DNA of 64,000 nt from SG8-41 sp964521405 (GCA_964521405.1 CAZFRR010000277.1:8315-72314); one strand, 5' to 3'; counted from the first letter of the stretch, positions 1 through 8,840 are shown. A program made the numbers and translations. Notes: generated by a model from the sequence alone, not told the origin.

Positions 1-1082
1 ACTAGCACGTTGATCCAGAACACCGGCGCGAGACCGAGCGCCGAGGCCACCACCCCGAACACGATCGGGCCGCTCACGCGCACGAAGTTGTTGGCCGTCA
101 AGCGCAATCCCAGCGTCTGCCCCGAACGCCCCTCGGCGGAACGGTCAAACATGAGTATCACGGTCAGCGGCACGCCCATTCCCATGCCAAGACCGAACCA
201 TAATGCGATCAGGATCAGGATCGTCACGTTGCTGAAGAACGGCACCAGCAGGAAGCCGACCGCGCTGGCGAGGAATACCCAGGTCAGCAGCAGCTCGGCG
301 GTGAACTGCTTCACCAGGCGCGCGATGAACATCCGCGCGATGAACGATGCCACGGCCAGGCTCGCCAGAATGACGCCGATGATCGAGGCCGACAGTCCGA
401 TCGAGTGCCCGTAGACCGGCAGGTAGAACTGGAAGATATCCTGGCCGAGTTGCACCATGCCGCTGACGGCGAGCATGCGCCAGATCCCCGCCTCCTTGAG
501 CGCACCCAGCACGCCCTCCTCCTGCTTCAGATGCGGATTGCCGGGCGGAAACCGGTGGCCCCAAACGAGCAGCAGCACGACCCCGATCAGCGGCTGCGTT
601 GCAACCACCAGGAACGCCGCGGCATGACCGGCGTGATCGATCGAAAGGCCGGCGATCAACGGGCCGACAAAATTGGTGACGGACCCGATCAGGCTGAAAT
701 TGCTGAAATGCCGCGGTCGGTCCTCAGGCCGGCTCAGGGTGCCGATGAGGTTCTGCAGCGTGACGTGGTAGAACGCGAGCGCGAGACCGTTCAGCGCCGC
801 CGATGCATAGAGCGCGGGCAGCGTCTGCACGAAGTACGGCAGCACGAGCGAGACCACGCCGCAGACGGTGCCGAACATCAGGAGCCCGCGCGCGCCGCGG
901 CGATCGGCCATCGCCCCGATCGGCCAGGACAGCAGCAACGGGAAAAGATAGAGCAGGCCCCCGATCAGGCCGACCGCGTAAGCCGGCGCATCCAGCTCGA
1001 GGGCGAACAGCGTCAACACGAACCGGGAGGCGTTCGCACCGACGAAGTTGAAGTAGGTCAGGGCAAGCGTGAGGCGGATCAC
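1..1082 (-). CDS. MFS transporter, C-terminus cut by window edge
   Basis: About 360 residues are visible and the frame is still open at position 1. The protein is a run of hydrophobic helices separated by short polar loops. The loop after helix 2 reads PIGAMADRRGARG, the MFS signature between TM2 and TM3. A second cytoplasmic loop (KQEEGVLGALKEAG) separates the two six-helix halves. I chose the GTG at 1082 because an in-frame TGA lies four codons upstream and an AAGG lies just before it. It is probably a proton-driven exporter or importer in the inner membrane; the substrate is unknown. It diverges from a TctC gene. Confidence 0.85.
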   Translation of the reverse strand, partial: MIRLTLALTYFNFVGANASRFVLTLFALELDAPAYAVGLIGGLLYLFPLLLSWPIGAMADRRGARGLLMFGTVCGVVSLVLPYFVQTLPALYASAALNGLALAFYHVTLQNLIGTLSRPEDRPRHFSNFSLIGSVTNFVGPLIAGLSIDHAGHAAAFLVVATQPLIGVVLLLVWGHRFPPGNPHLKQEEGVLGALKEAGIWRMLAVSGMVQLGQDIFQFYLPVYGHSIGLSASIIGVILASLAVASFIARMFIARLVKQFTAELLLTWVFLASAVGFLLVPFFSNVTILILIALWFGLGMGMGVPLTVILMFDRSAEGRSGQTLGLRLTANNFVRVSGPIVFGVVASALGLAPVFWINVL

Positions 1083-1145
1083 CGCTTGCCTTCAATACCG
1101 GGGAAAGGAGTCAAAGAAGAGATTCAAGATGCATTTTCAGCCGCG

Positions 1146-1151
1146 ATTATA
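1146..1151 (-). promoter_or_regulatory. Candidate -10 box (TATAAT) for the MFS gene
   Basis: On the minus strand CGCTATAATCGCGGCTGAA lies 64 nt upstream of the GTG. Nearly the same string (CGCTATTATCGCGACTGAA) precedes the TctC gene starting at 15437. No good -35 box is seen, so the call rests on the -10 and the shared context. Confidence 0.35.
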
Positions 1152-1256
1152 GCGGGATGCGGAACCAGGGAGTGACGGCTGGCGGGAATTTGCTGCTACG
1201 ATTGGAACGTTGCTGTTTCGACAGTTCACATTACGAAACTGCGGAAGGATCACGGA

Positions 1257-2228
1257 ATGCGTAAAGTTGTGTGCGGTTCGGCGTTGGGAATCCTGGCGGC
1301 GCTCTGCATCGTTGGTGGCGCGTTCGCCCAGGCATTTCCATCCCGCCCGGTCAGGATCATCGTGCCCGCCGCCGCCGGCGGGGCGCTGGACGCGCTCTCG
1401 CGCATCATGGCGCAGAAGGTGTCGGAATCGTGGGGCCAGCCGGTCATCATCGAGAACCGCGCCGGCGCCGGCGGCAATATCGCCATCGACAGCGTCGCGA
1501 AAGCCGCCCCCGACGGTCACACCCATCTCTTCATCAGCCAGTCTTTCGGCGTCAACCTGCATCTCAAGCCGGCTGTCCCCTACGACCCGGTGCGCGATTT
1601 CGCGCCGGTGAGGCTGGTGGGCACCACCGACGGCGTGCTGCTGGTGCCGCCCTCCCTGCCGGTCAACTCGGTCAAGGATCTCATCGCGATGGCGCGAGCG
1701 CAGCCGGGGAAAATCTCCTATTCGTCCACCGGCAACGGCACCTCGGGCCATATGAACATGGCGCTCTTCATCAATTTGACCGGCATCGACATCGTGCACG
1801 TGCCCTACAAGGACGTCGGGCTGGCGCAAAACGACCTCATGGCGGGACGCGTACAGGCCTACATCGCCCCGATGCCGGCCTTCCTGCAGTTCATCCGGTC
1901 CGGCCGCATGCGCGCGCTCGGCGTGACCAGCACCCGGCGCAACCCCGCCCTGCCCGACGTGCCGACCCTTCGGGAAGCGGGCGTTCCCGGCTACGAGTCG
2001 TTGACCTGGTACGGCTGGTACGCCCCCGCGAGGACCCCGAAGGAGCGGATCGCCCGCGTCAACGGCGAACTCTCAAAGGCCCTGCAGAGCCCGGACGTGA
2101 AGCAGCGCTTCACCGCGCTCAGCGTGGATATCGTTGCGAGCACGCCCGAGCACCTGGGGAAATATCTCAAGGAAGAAGTCGAGAAGTGGGGCCGCGTGGT
2201 GCAGGCGATGAAGCTGCGCAGCGAGTAA
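1257..2228 (+). CDS. Bug/TctC-family periplasmic solute-binding protein
   Basis: 323 aa. Residues 1-24 form a Sec signal peptide (RK, hydrophobic core, cleavage after GAFA before QAFPSRP). Family motifs occur in order: PVRIIVPAAAGGALD, then GQPVIIENRAGAGGNI, PDGHT, and VHVPYKD near residue 180. It is predicted to bind an organic anion in the periplasm for a tripartite tricarboxylate (TTT) transporter. No TctA or TctB gene is present in the window. ATG 1257 follows GGAAGGATCACGG, a reasonable ribosome site. The ligand is unknown. Confidence 0.9.
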   Translation: MRKVVCGSALGILAALCIVGGAFAQAFPSRPVRIIVPAAAGGALDALSRIMAQKVSESWGQPVIIENRAGAGGNIAIDSVAKAAPDGHTHLFISQSFGVNLHLKPAVPYDPVRDFAPVRLVGTTDGVLLVPPSLPVNSVKDLIAMARAQPGKISYSSTGNGTSGHMNMALFINLTGIDIVHVPYKDVGLAQNDLMAGRVQAYIAPMPAFLQFIRSGRMRALGVTSTRRNPALPDVPTLREAGVPGYESLTWYGWYAPARTPKERIARVNGELSKALQSPDVKQRFTALSVDIVASTPEHLGKYLKEEVEKWGRVVQAMKLRSE

Positions 2229-2240
2229 ACCCCCCGGAAC

Positions 2241-2270
2241 CGCAGATAAACGCAGATACACGCCGATAAC
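2241..2270. repeat. Decameric word repeat CGCAGATAAA/CGCAGATACA/CGCCGATAAC
   Basis: Three imperfect 10-bp units in tandem directly after the TctC stop codon. Related words recur at 9123-9138 (CGTCTATCTGCGG) and 20194-20224. The spacer from 2271 to 2395 shows no other feature. Confidence 0.6.
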
Positions 2271-2395
2271 TTCAAAGCCGGTCAACCACATTCACGGAGA
2301 GAAAATCAACAAATGAGATGCCCCTGATCCACCCTGGACAAACCAGAAGCCTTGGCATTTTTCTTATCTATCTGCGGTTGCATTGAAGGAAAACA

Positions 2396-2977
2396 ATGAA
2401 TCAATGGGAAGAAAAACTCGCAATCACGGAAGCCGTGCAGAACTGGGCGTTCGCCCGCGACTTCGGCGACTGGGACCGGCTGCGCGCGGTATTCCATCCC
2501 GATGGGGTCATGACCTCGACACGCTTCACCGGGCCGGCCGAGGCCTTCATCGCCAACGCCGCGAAGAACAAGACCTCGCGCAGCACGCATTTCATGGGAG
2601 GCACCAGCACGCGGCTGAACGGCGACAAGGCCATCGCCGAGTCCCGCATGATTCTGCTGTCTCGTACCACGCTCGACGGGATCGAGGTGGACGTCACCTG
2701 CTACGGCCGCTTCTACGACCGCTTCGTGAAACACGAGGGCGCCTGGCGCATCCTCAGGCGCAACGCGATCTACGAGAAGGACCGGATCGAGCCGGTGCGA
2801 CCGGGCATCGCGCTGAAGCTCGACGAGGCGGAACTCAGCCGCTTTCCCGAAGGCTACCGCTACCTCGCCTACGTGCAGTCGAAAAGCGGCTCGACGGTCG
2901 ATCTTGGACTGCCGACGCCGCGCAGCCCGGCGCTGGATCGGCTCTACCGCGAAGGCGCGCAGTGGCTGGAATCCTGA
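2396..2977 (+). CDS. SnoaL-like / NTF2-fold protein
   Basis: 193 aa, no signal peptide, so cytoplasmic. The N-terminal half (AITEAVQNWAFARDFGDWD, followed by VFHPDGVM) is the start of a SnoaL-like NTF2 cone fold. Later strands hold THFMGG and GRFYDRFVKHEGAWRILRR, the usual last strands of the domain. Family members are isomerases, dehydratases or hydroxylase subunits acting on small ring compounds. No specific catalytic set can be assigned. The ATG lies in the poly-A rich GGAAAACAATGAATC context. It is flanked by word repeats on both sides and stands alone. Confidence 0.8.
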   Translation: MNQWEEKLAITEAVQNWAFARDFGDWDRLRAVFHPDGVMTSTRFTGPAEAFIANAAKNKTSRSTHFMGGTSTRLNGDKAIAESRMILLSRTTLDGIEVDVTCYGRFYDRFVKHEGAWRILRRNAIYEKDRIEPVRPGIALKLDEAELSRFPEGYRYLAYVQSKSGSTVDLGLPTPRSPALDRLYREGAQWLES

Positions 2978-3000
2978 ACCGCCGAGCCGCCAGGACTACA

Positions 3001-3076
3001 GTGTTGAGTGTTGAATGTTGAGCGAAACCCAGGCTTGGGAGTAACTCAACACTCAAAACTCAAAACTCAACATTGA
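3001..3076. repeat. TTGAATG-type heptad inverted repeat, copy 1
   Basis: Imperfect 7-mers (TTGAGTG, TTGAATG) on the left and their complements (ACTCAAA) on the right enclose the core GAAACCCAGGCTTGGGAGT. A second copy with the core inverted (GAAACCCAATCTTGGGAGT on the minus strand) lies at 9179-9270. Between 3077 and 3279 I see only a small CGCCAAGGCG fragment and one hairpin. Confidence 0.75.
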
Positions 3077-3142
3077 TCTTCCTGCCGCCAAGGCGCCATA
3101 AATTGGTAAGTTTCTTTATTCCTCGTCCCACGTCCCCGAAGC

Positions 3143-3167
3143 AAAAAAGCCTGCAAAATCACAGGCC
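3143..3167 (-). terminator. Candidate intrinsic terminator (minus strand)
   Basis: Read on the minus strand, GCCTG and CAGGC form a 5-bp stem around TGATTTTG, followed by six T residues. There is no minus-strand gene immediately before it, so its use is unclear. Confidence 0.35.
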
Positions 3168-3279
3168 TTCGTGCTGAAATCCCTCTTCGCTGGAAACACT
3201 TTGTAACAATTCTCATCAAGAACTGGCGGCGTATTTTGGTAGTCTTATCGACATGGCCATCCACAAGATGGAGTAGCTC

Positions 3280-3666
3280 ATGAACTGGAAAACACTTTTC
3301 TCTGCGCTGGCCGTTGTTCTTCTGGGCCTCGCGATGAGCGTCCCAGCGTTCTCCCATGGTGGCGGACGTTACTACGGTGGCGGAGGCTATTACGGCTACC
3401 CGCGCGTAAGCGTCGGTATCGGGTTCGGTTGGCCCGGATATTGGGGTTACCCTGGTTACTACTACGCGCCCCCCGCTTACTACTATCCGCCAGTGACCGT
3501 GGTCCCGTCCTCACCCCCGGTCTATATCGAACGTGGCGACACGCGCTCCGGCCCGGTGGATCCCCGGGATTACTGGTACTTCTGCCCCGAATCCAATACC
3601 TACTACCCCTACGTGCAGCAATGCGCCGGGGGCTGGCAGCGAGTGGCCCCGCGGCCGCCGAGCTAA
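3280..3666 (+). CDS. Secreted Gly/Tyr-rich small protein
   Basis: 128 aa. Residues 1-25 are a clear signal peptide (MNWK, hydrophobic core, VPAFS before HGGG). The mature part begins with a YYGGGGYYGYP low-complexity stretch rich in Gly, Tyr and Pro. It ends with a compact motif, YWYFCPESNTYYPYVQQC then GGWQRV, which recurs at the C-terminus of many small proteobacterial envelope proteins and has two cysteines. GGAG stands 6 nt before the ATG. The lipoprotein gene follows after 14 nt, so the two are probably co-transcribed. Function unknown. Confidence 0.8.
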   Translation: MNWKTLFSALAVVLLGLAMSVPAFSHGGGRYYGGGGYYGYPRVSVGIGFGWPGYWGYPGYYYAPPAYYYPPVTVVPSSPPVYIERGDTRSGPVDPRDYWYFCPESNTYYPYVQQCAGGWQRVAPRPPS

Positions 3667-3680
3667 TCCGAAAACCCAAT

Positions 3681-4178
3681 ATGAATCCACTCCGAATCCT
3701 GTCCATTATCGTGCTGCTCGCGCTGGCTGGATGCGTGACGGTGCCGAAGGGCCCCAGCATGATGTCCCTGCCGGGCAGCGGCAAGAGCTTCGACCAGTTC
3801 CGCATGGATGATAACGACTGCCGGCAATTTGCCAGCCTGCAGGCGGGTGGAACCACGCCCAACGACGCTGCCGTCGACAGCGGTGTGAAAAGCGCAGCTG
3901 TCGGCACCATCGTCGGCGCCGCGGCGGGCGCCCTCATGGACGGCAGTAGCGGCGCGGGCGTCGGCGCCGGCATCGGGCTGCTGACCGGCGCGCTCATTGG
4001 ATCGAGCACCGGGAATGCCTCCTCCTACGCGCTGCAACAGCGTTACGACATCGGCTACACGCAGTGCATGTATGCGAAGGGCCACAAGGTTCCGGTCTCC
4101 GGGCAATTCATATCCGCCAACGGACAGACCCCGCCGCGTTACTCCACACCGCCTCCCCCGCCACCGCCGTCTCGATAA
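3681..4178 (+). CDS. Glycine-zipper outer-membrane lipoprotein
   Basis: 165 aa. The N-terminus carries a lipobox (LALAGC), so Cys17 is probably lipidated. Residues ~70-115 contain a glycine zipper (VGTIVGAAAGALMDG, then GVGAGIGLLTGALIG) expected to form a membrane-inserting hairpin. The C-terminus is proline-rich. Cysteines also occur in DDNDCRQFA and YTQCMYAKG, a pattern seen in glycine-zipper lipoproteins. I began at ATG 3681 because longer in-frame extensions overlap the previous gene and lack a signal sequence. The role is probably structural in the envelope. Confidence 0.85.
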   Translation: MNPLRILSIIVLLALAGCVTVPKGPSMMSLPGSGKSFDQFRMDDNDCRQFASLQAGGTTPNDAAVDSGVKSAAVGTIVGAAAGALMDGSSGAGVGAGIGLLTGALIGSSTGNASSYALQQRYDIGYTQCMYAKGHKVPVSGQFISANGQTPPRYSTPPPPPPPSR

Positions 4179-4215
4179 GGCAAAAGGGGGGGAATTCCCT
4201 TCCTTTCCTCTTTCA

Positions 4216-4246
4216 TGAAAAAGCCCGGATTGCCCGGGCTTTTTCA
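4216..4246. terminator. Bidirectional intrinsic terminator
   Basis: A 13-bp perfect stem (TGAAAAAGCCCGG / CCGGGCTTTTTCA) with a 5-nt loop sits between two convergent genes. The A and T tracts allow it to act on both strands. Its right arm includes the stop codon of the dioxygenase gene. Confidence 0.9.
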
Positions 4247-5203
4247 TTCGACTTCTTTGAATTGCCCGCGGGTAACCTGCAGCGGCGCGCCAAGCCCGGA
4301 GAGGATGGTCTTGCGGCGGACTTCGTTGGCGATTCCGCGGCGCTCATCGTCCATCCACAGCCGGTCGTGGCCCCACATGCTGCCGCCGTGGGTGACTTCG
4401 CGCGGCGTCCACGTCGCCTCGTCCACGGTGCGCCCGCCCCAGCCGCACTCCATCATGAAGCCGGCCGGGCAGAAGGCGTAGAAAGACAGCACCCAGTCGT
4501 TGGAATGGCGCCCGAGCGTCTGGCCGATGCGCCAGCCGTCCAGCGCGAAATCGTAGGCGCGGCCCACGTCGTCCAGCGCGAGCACCTCGAACATGACGTG
4601 GTGCACCCCGTTCTGCTTCGACTGCAGCAGCGCGACGCTGTGGTGGCGCGGGTTGGCGCGCAGGAACATCAGGCGATACGGCTTCACCATGTAGTCGGAG
4701 AGGCGCAGGCCGAGAACATCGCGGTAAAACGCGCTCATGGCGTCGATGTCCTGGGCGTGCAGGACCATGTGCCCCATGCCCATCTTCCCGGTGCGGAAGC
4801 CCCCGTGCGGGCGCGGGGCGGTGAACGGGCTCTCGGCCTGCGCCAGTCCGTGAAAGAGTTCGATGCGATTGCCTGCCGGGTCCCGGCACCAGGCCATTTC
4901 GTCCACGCCGCGCAGCGTCAACTCCTTCTCGCTCGCCCGCGTCACCTTGAAACCAGCCGCCTCGAGCTTGCCCGTTGTCTCTTTCAGTGCTTGCGCGCCG
5001 GCGGTCTCGAAACCGAAAAATGCCGGGCCGTCCCGGTCCGAGCGCTGTACCAGCAGCCGCTGGCAGCGGTCATCCACGCGGCACGCCAGCGCGTCGGGCC
5101 CGCGCTCCACCACCTGCATCGCAAAAACGTCGGTCGCGAACCGGCGCCACGCATCGAAGTCCGTCGCATCCACGCCGACATAGCCCAAGGCCTGTACTGG
5201 CAT
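4244..5203 (-). CDS. Type I extradiol ring-cleavage dioxygenase (VOC fold)
   Basis: 319 aa with two vicinal-oxygen-chelate domains, residues ~5-120 and ~143-270. The C-terminal domain keeps the catalytic set of the BphC family: His145 (GHMVLHA), His201/202 (GVHHVMFEV) and Glu252 (FMMECGWGGR) as iron ligands, His187/188 (RHHSVAL) and His233 (GRHSND) as active-site residues. It should cleave a catechol-type substrate next to the hydroxyls using Fe(II) and O2. No ring hydroxylase or meta-pathway gene lies beside it, so the substrate cannot be named. It stands alone and converges on the lipoprotein gene. Confidence 0.88.
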   Translation of the reverse strand: MPVQALGYVGVDATDFDAWRRFATDVFAMQVVERGPDALACRVDDRCQRLLVQRSDRDGPAFFGFETAGAQALKETTGKLEAAGFKVTRASEKELTLRGVDEMAWCRDPAGNRIELFHGLAQAESPFTAPRPHGGFRTGKMGMGHMVLHAQDIDAMSAFYRDVLGLRLSDYMVKPYRLMFLRANPRHHSVALLQSKQNGVHHVMFEVLALDDVGRAYDFALDGWRIGQTLGRHSNDWVLSFYAFCPAGFMMECGWGGRTVDEATWTPREVTHGGSMWGHDRLWMDDERRGIANEVRRKTILSGLGAPLQVTRGQFKEVE

Positions 5204-5340
5204 CTCCCTGCACTCCCGTAAACCTTCTCAAATTATTATCACACGGAACGGTTTTGCACGCCGCGGCGGTTGCTGTTAGATTTGACGGGGTTCGATCGTT
5301 GCGGAAGTGGCTCATAAGCCACTTCCGCACTGTACTTTTC

Positions 5341-5375
5341 CCCTCGCCCTCCGGGAGAGAGGGAAGGGGTGAGGG
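5341..5375. repeat. CCCTC/GAGGG imperfect palindrome
   Basis: CCCTCGCCCTCC is followed by GAGAGAGGGAAGGGGTGAGGG. It can fold into an imperfect hairpin ahead of the TctC gene. Similar purine/pyrimidine hairpins occur at 6562-6650 and 22770-22877. Confidence 0.5.
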
Positions 5376-5406
5376 TTGTTACAACAACAAGTTGAAGGGG
5401 ATCGCC

Positions 5407-6378
5407 ATGGGACCAGCACGCCTTGCGGCCTGCACTGCCGCCTTGCTCGGTGCTGTCATTTCGGCTGAAGCGCCCGCGCAGGCCTTCCCCACCCGGCAGG
5501 TGCGCTACATCATGCCGCTGCCGGCCGGCAACGAGACCGATCTCTTCGCCCGCGTGCTGGCGAAGCAGCTTTCCGACGGCTGGGGCCAGCAGGTCAACAT
5601 GGACAATCGCCCCGGCGGGGGCACGATCATCGGCACCGATCTCGCTGCCAAGGCCCCGGCCGACGGCTACACTCTGTTTCACGCCCTCACGGCGCACGCA
5701 ATCAACCCAACGTTCAACGCCAGGCTGCCGTACGACACGCTGAAAGATTTTGCCTGCGTCACGCAGCTCGCCCATTTCTCCGGAGTGCTAATCGCGCACC
5801 CTTCGTTTCCGGTGAAGAACGTCAAGGAACTGATCGCGCTCGCCAAGGCGCAGCCGGGGAAAATCGTCTACGCCACCGGCCCCATCGGCACGACCAACCA
5901 CATCCTGGGCGAGTCGCTGCGAACCGCCGCGGGTATCGATATCGGGCATGTTCCCTACAAGGGGGGCGGGCTGGCGATCCAGGACCTGCTGGGCGGCCGC
6001 GTGCCGCTGGTCTCCAACGTGGTGGTGGAAGTGCTGCCGTTCATCCGCTCGGGAAAAGTGAGGCCGATCGCCGTGACCAGCCCCAAGCGCACGGCTTCGC
6101 TCCCGGATGTGCCGACGGTCGGCGAAAGCCTGCCCAATTACCGCGCCGGCACCAGCTTCTGGGCGCTGGTCACGCGCGCCGGCACACCGGCCGCCGTGAT
6201 GAAGCAGCTCAACGCCGATATCGTCAAGGCCATGCAGTCAACTGACGTGCGGGAACGCATCGCCCAGATGGACCTGGAGCAGGTCGCTTCGACACCCGCG
6301 CAGTGCGACGCCTTCCTGCGGGAACAGGTGTCTGTTTGGAGCCCGATCGTCAAGGCCTCCGGCGCGCGGGCGGACTGA
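5407..6378 (+). CDS. Bug/TctC-family periplasmic solute-binding protein
   Basis: 323 aa with a signal peptide to about residue 24 (cleavage APA before QAFPTRQ). The N-terminal motif is divergent: VRYIMPLPAGNETDLFAR, with Asn-Glu-Thr in place of the usual Gly-Gly-x before Asp. GQQVNMDNRPGGGTIIGTD and HVPYKGGG are conserved. GAAGGGG stands upstream of ATG 5407, while the longer open frame has no signal peptide. It is monocistronic and followed by a terminator at 6562. Confidence 0.9.
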   Translation: MGPARLAACTAALLGAVISAEAPAQAFPTRQVRYIMPLPAGNETDLFARVLAKQLSDGWGQQVNMDNRPGGGTIIGTDLAAKAPADGYTLFHALTAHAINPTFNARLPYDTLKDFACVTQLAHFSGVLIAHPSFPVKNVKELIALAKAQPGKIVYATGPIGTTNHILGESLRTAAGIDIGHVPYKGGGLAIQDLLGGRVPLVSNVVVEVLPFIRSGKVRPIAVTSPKRTASLPDVPTVGESLPNYRAGTSFWALVTRAGTPAAVMKQLNADIVKAMQSTDVRERIAQMDLEQVASTPAQCDAFLREQVSVWSPIVKASGARAD

Positions 6379-6415
6379 ACAGTAGTACTTGGAAATCCCT
6401 GCAAAGCCAGCACCC

Positions 6416-6485
6416 GTCACCCCGGCGAACGCCGGGGTCCAGTGAAAAAAAACTCTTGCTGGATCCCGGCTTCCGCCGGGATGAC
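6416..6485. repeat. GTCACCCCGG...CCGGGATGAC dispersed inverted repeat
   Basis: GTCACCCCGGCGAACGCCGG and, 25 bp on, GATCCCGGCTTCCGCCGGGA each fold on themselves and together form an inverted pair ending in GTCA/TGAC. This GTCATxCCGG type of intergenic repeat is common in proteobacteria. Confidence 0.7.
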
Positions 6486-6561
6486 TTATTGAGGATTACG
6501 TAACCGCGTGACTATCAAGAGCGGACCGTGCGATGCAACCACCCCGTCCGCTTCGCGTCCA

Positions 6562-6593
6562 CCCCTCCTTGAAAAGGAGGGGAGTATTTTTTT
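6562..6593 (+). terminator. Candidate intrinsic terminator after the 5407 gene
   Basis: CCCCTCCTT GAAA AGGAGGGG forms a strong stem, followed after four bases by seven T residues. A second CCCCTCC...GGAGGGG hairpin follows at 6597-6618. The spacer 6619-6810 holds no gene I can support. Confidence 0.6.
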
Positions 6594-6810
6594 GTTCCCC
6601 TCCTGCCCGAGGAGGGGTGTCACGAAGTGACGGGGTGGTGGGAGAAACATACCTGCACACGTTACAGTCGGCGAACGCCCGACGCGATACAGCGCGGCCG
6701 GCTGGGCGGGGTGCCTCTGGAGGAGGCAGGGTGGTGTGTTAGAGCGTCACGCCGATACGTAAAATTCAATAATCAAAGGTTTCCTTATGCCTTTTTGCGC
6801 TCGCCACTCA

Positions 6811-7326
6811 TCATTTGGCCCGCTTCCATTCGAGATGAGGTACGATGGTTCCTTCAGGCAGGCTGGCGGGCGCCGAGACTATCGATAGCTGGTCGCCCTT
6901 GATCGTTATTTTCCCCTTGCGCTCGACGCCATCCCAATTCGGGTAGGTGGAGCGCTCGATGCGCCAGGTGATGGTCCGGTCCTCCTCGTTCACCGAGTAG
7001 GTGCCGAAGTAACCGATGGCTTTCCCGACCGGAACCAGCGGCCCGCCATCCGACTTTTTCCGGCCGGCAGCGACGATCATGTAGGTAAAACGGCCGCTGC
7101 GATCGTACGACGCGCTCCCTTTCACGTTGGGACCCCAGGTGTCCAGCTTCTTGCCATCGTAGAGCTGGTCATATACCGAAACCAGCGTCCAGGTGCCGAC
7201 GATCTGCTGTTTGAGCGGCGGCGGAGGTGTTGCCGCCTTTTGCTGCCCGATCGCATTTCCCGCAATGACTATTCCCAACATGAAGCTCACCAGGCTGGCT
7301 GCTGCTCGCTTGAAAGCTACTTTCAT
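6811..7326 (-). CDS. Secreted lipocalin-like domain protein
   Basis: 171 aa. The N-terminal 27 residues form a signal peptide (KRAAASLVSFMLGIVIAGNAIGQ). The mature part opens with QIVGTWTLVSVYDQLYDGK, the GxW start of lipocalin-like (Lipocalin_5 type) domains, and continues with beta-strand-rich YDRSGRFTYMI and TITWRIERS. Such proteins are small periplasmic barrels often encoded beside catabolic genes. The ligand is unknown. The downstream end overlaps no other gene; the ATG lies 50 bp from a heptad repeat. Confidence 0.8.
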   Translation of the reverse strand: MKVAFKRAAASLVSFMLGIVIAGNAIGQQKAATPPPPLKQQIVGTWTLVSVYDQLYDGKKLDTWGPNVKGSASYDRSGRFTYMIVAAGRKKSDGGPLVPVGKAIGYFGTYSVNEEDRTITWRIERSTYPNWDGVERKGKITIKGDQLSIVSAPASLPEGTIVPHLEWKRAK

Positions 7327-7366
7327 CGTATGTCCCCCAGATTTACCTGCAGGCTACAAAACTTCC

Positions 7367-7412
7367 GCCATTTGCCATTTGCCTTTTGCCATTTGCCTTT
7401 TGCCTTTTGCCT
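7367..7412. repeat. TGCCATT/TGCCTTT heptad array
   Basis: Six to seven imperfect 7-mers in tandem, ending against the stop codon of the CoA-transferase gene. The same word on the other strand lies inside a TctC gene at 10240-10267. Confidence 0.8.
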
Positions 7413-8663
7413 TCAATCGCGGGTGCCCTTCTTGAGCGGCGTTTCCTTGATGTAATCCTGGATCTCCGCTTCGCCCATTCCCAGCCATTCCGACAGCAGC
7501 TCCGCGGTGTGCTGACCCAGCAGCGGCGCGGTCTTCACCGGCACGTGCGAGTCCGACATCTTCACCGGCCAGCCCGGGATCAGGAACTTGCCGCGCGTTG
7601 GATGCTCGACCTCCGCGAACATGCCGCGCTTGCGCAGCGCCGAATCGTTCATCAGCTCCTGCGTGTCGAACACCGCGCCTGCCGGCACGCCGGCGTTCTG
7701 CATCTTCTCCATCGCGTCGCGCTTGGTGAACTGGGCGCACCAGTCGCCAACCATCTTGTCGACGACCGCGGCGTTCTGGACGCGCAGCTTGGGTGTCGCG
7801 AAGCGCGGGTCGTCCTTGAGGTCCTCGCGCCCCATGAGCTTCAACAGCCGCTGCCAGTGCCAGTTCCCGGCGCGCGTGGAATAAACCATGATCCAGTCGT
7901 TGGGCCCGCCGGGCTTGCACTGGTAGAGCTCGCTCGGCGCGGCAGCGCCCAGCGAACTCTGGTTGCCGGTGCGCTCGACCGGTTTGCCGTTCATCAGCTG
8001 CCCGGCGAAGCAGATGCGGTTGAAATTGATCACGGAGTCCTGCATCGTCACTTCGATGCGCTGGCCGCGGCCGGTGCGGTTTCTCTGGTTCAACGCGGCA
8101 AGTATGCCGATCAGGCAGTGCAGGCCGGCGCCGGTGTCGCCAACGTGCGGACCCGGCCGCAACGGGGGGCCGCCTTCCACGCCGGTGATGGCATACGCGC
8201 CGCCCACTGCCTGCGCGATCATGTCAAAGCTCAGGAACTTGCCGTACGGACTTTCGGGCGCGAAGCCCTTGATCTGGGCGTAGATCAGGCGCGGGTTTAT
8301 TTTCTTCACCTCCTCGTATCCCAGGCCCAGCTTCTCGATGCCGCCGGGCGACATGTTCTCGATCATGACGTCCGCCTTTTCGATCAGCCGCATCACGACC
8401 GCCTTGCCGCGCGCTGACTTGAGATCGCACACCATGCTGCGCTTGTTGGCGTTCATGATGACGAAGTAGTAGGAATCGAGATCGCCGCGCTCGGTGGAGG
8501 CGAAGCGCCCGTTCTCCCCGCCCTGCGGCTCGACCTTGCAGATATCCGCTCCGAGCCACGCCAGCGACTCGGTGCACGATGTGCCGGCTTCGTACTGCGT
8601 CAGGTCCACGACCTTCAGACCGGCCAACGCGGTGTTCATATTTGGTTTGCTCGCCTGACTCAT
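7413..8663 (-). CDS. Class III (CaiB/BaiF) CoA-transferase
   Basis: 416 aa, the usual length of one family III subunit. Motifs run in order: LAGLKVVDLTQYEAGTSC (Rossmann start), GADICKVEPQGGE, ENMSPGGIEKLGLGYEEV, and GPHVGDTGAG with the catalytic Asp near residue 176 that forms the acyl-anhydride. It moves CoA between carboxylic acids in the cytoplasm. I chose ATG 8663 because AAGG lies 7 nt upstream; the ATG two codons earlier overlaps that site. It may activate an acid imported with one of the nearby TctC proteins, but this is inference. Confidence 0.9.
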   Translation of the reverse strand: MSQASKPNMNTALAGLKVVDLTQYEAGTSCTESLAWLGADICKVEPQGGENGRFASTERGDLDSYYFVIMNANKRSMVCDLKSARGKAVVMRLIEKADVMIENMSPGGIEKLGLGYEEVKKINPRLIYAQIKGFAPESPYGKFLSFDMIAQAVGGAYAITGVEGGPPLRPGPHVGDTGAGLHCLIGILAALNQRNRTGRGQRIEVTMQDSVINFNRICFAGQLMNGKPVERTGNQSSLGAAAPSELYQCKPGGPNDWIMVYSTRAGNWHWQRLLKLMGREDLKDDPRFATPKLRVQNAAVVDKMVGDWCAQFTKRDAMEKMQNAGVPAGAVFDTQELMNDSALRKRGMFAEVEHPTRGKFLIPGWPVKMSDSHVPVKTAPLLGQHTAELLSEWLGMGEAEIQDYIKETPLKKGTRD

Positions 8664-8840
8664 TTTCATGCCTTTCGAGTAGCGTTTTTCCCTGCACACG
8701 GGTGGAAATACTGCGTGAATGGATTCTAACTCTTTCCAACCGGAGCAATGTCGTGCAAAGCACCAGGCATTGGGTAGAGCGGGAGGTGGCAAAGCTGGCC
8801 AGGCTGATTCAACTGGGGATGATCCAGCCGGAATAAGTTG

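Noticed and set aside
405..1175. 256-aa plus-strand frame opposite the MFS gene
   Set aside because: It is the GC-rich shadow of the transporter; composition is Arg/Glu/Gln-biased and there is no domain.
1156..1200. A sixth IclR-type operator (CGGAACC near 1160) before the first TctC gene
   Set aside because: Only one half-site fits and the spacing to a promoter differs from the five accepted sites.
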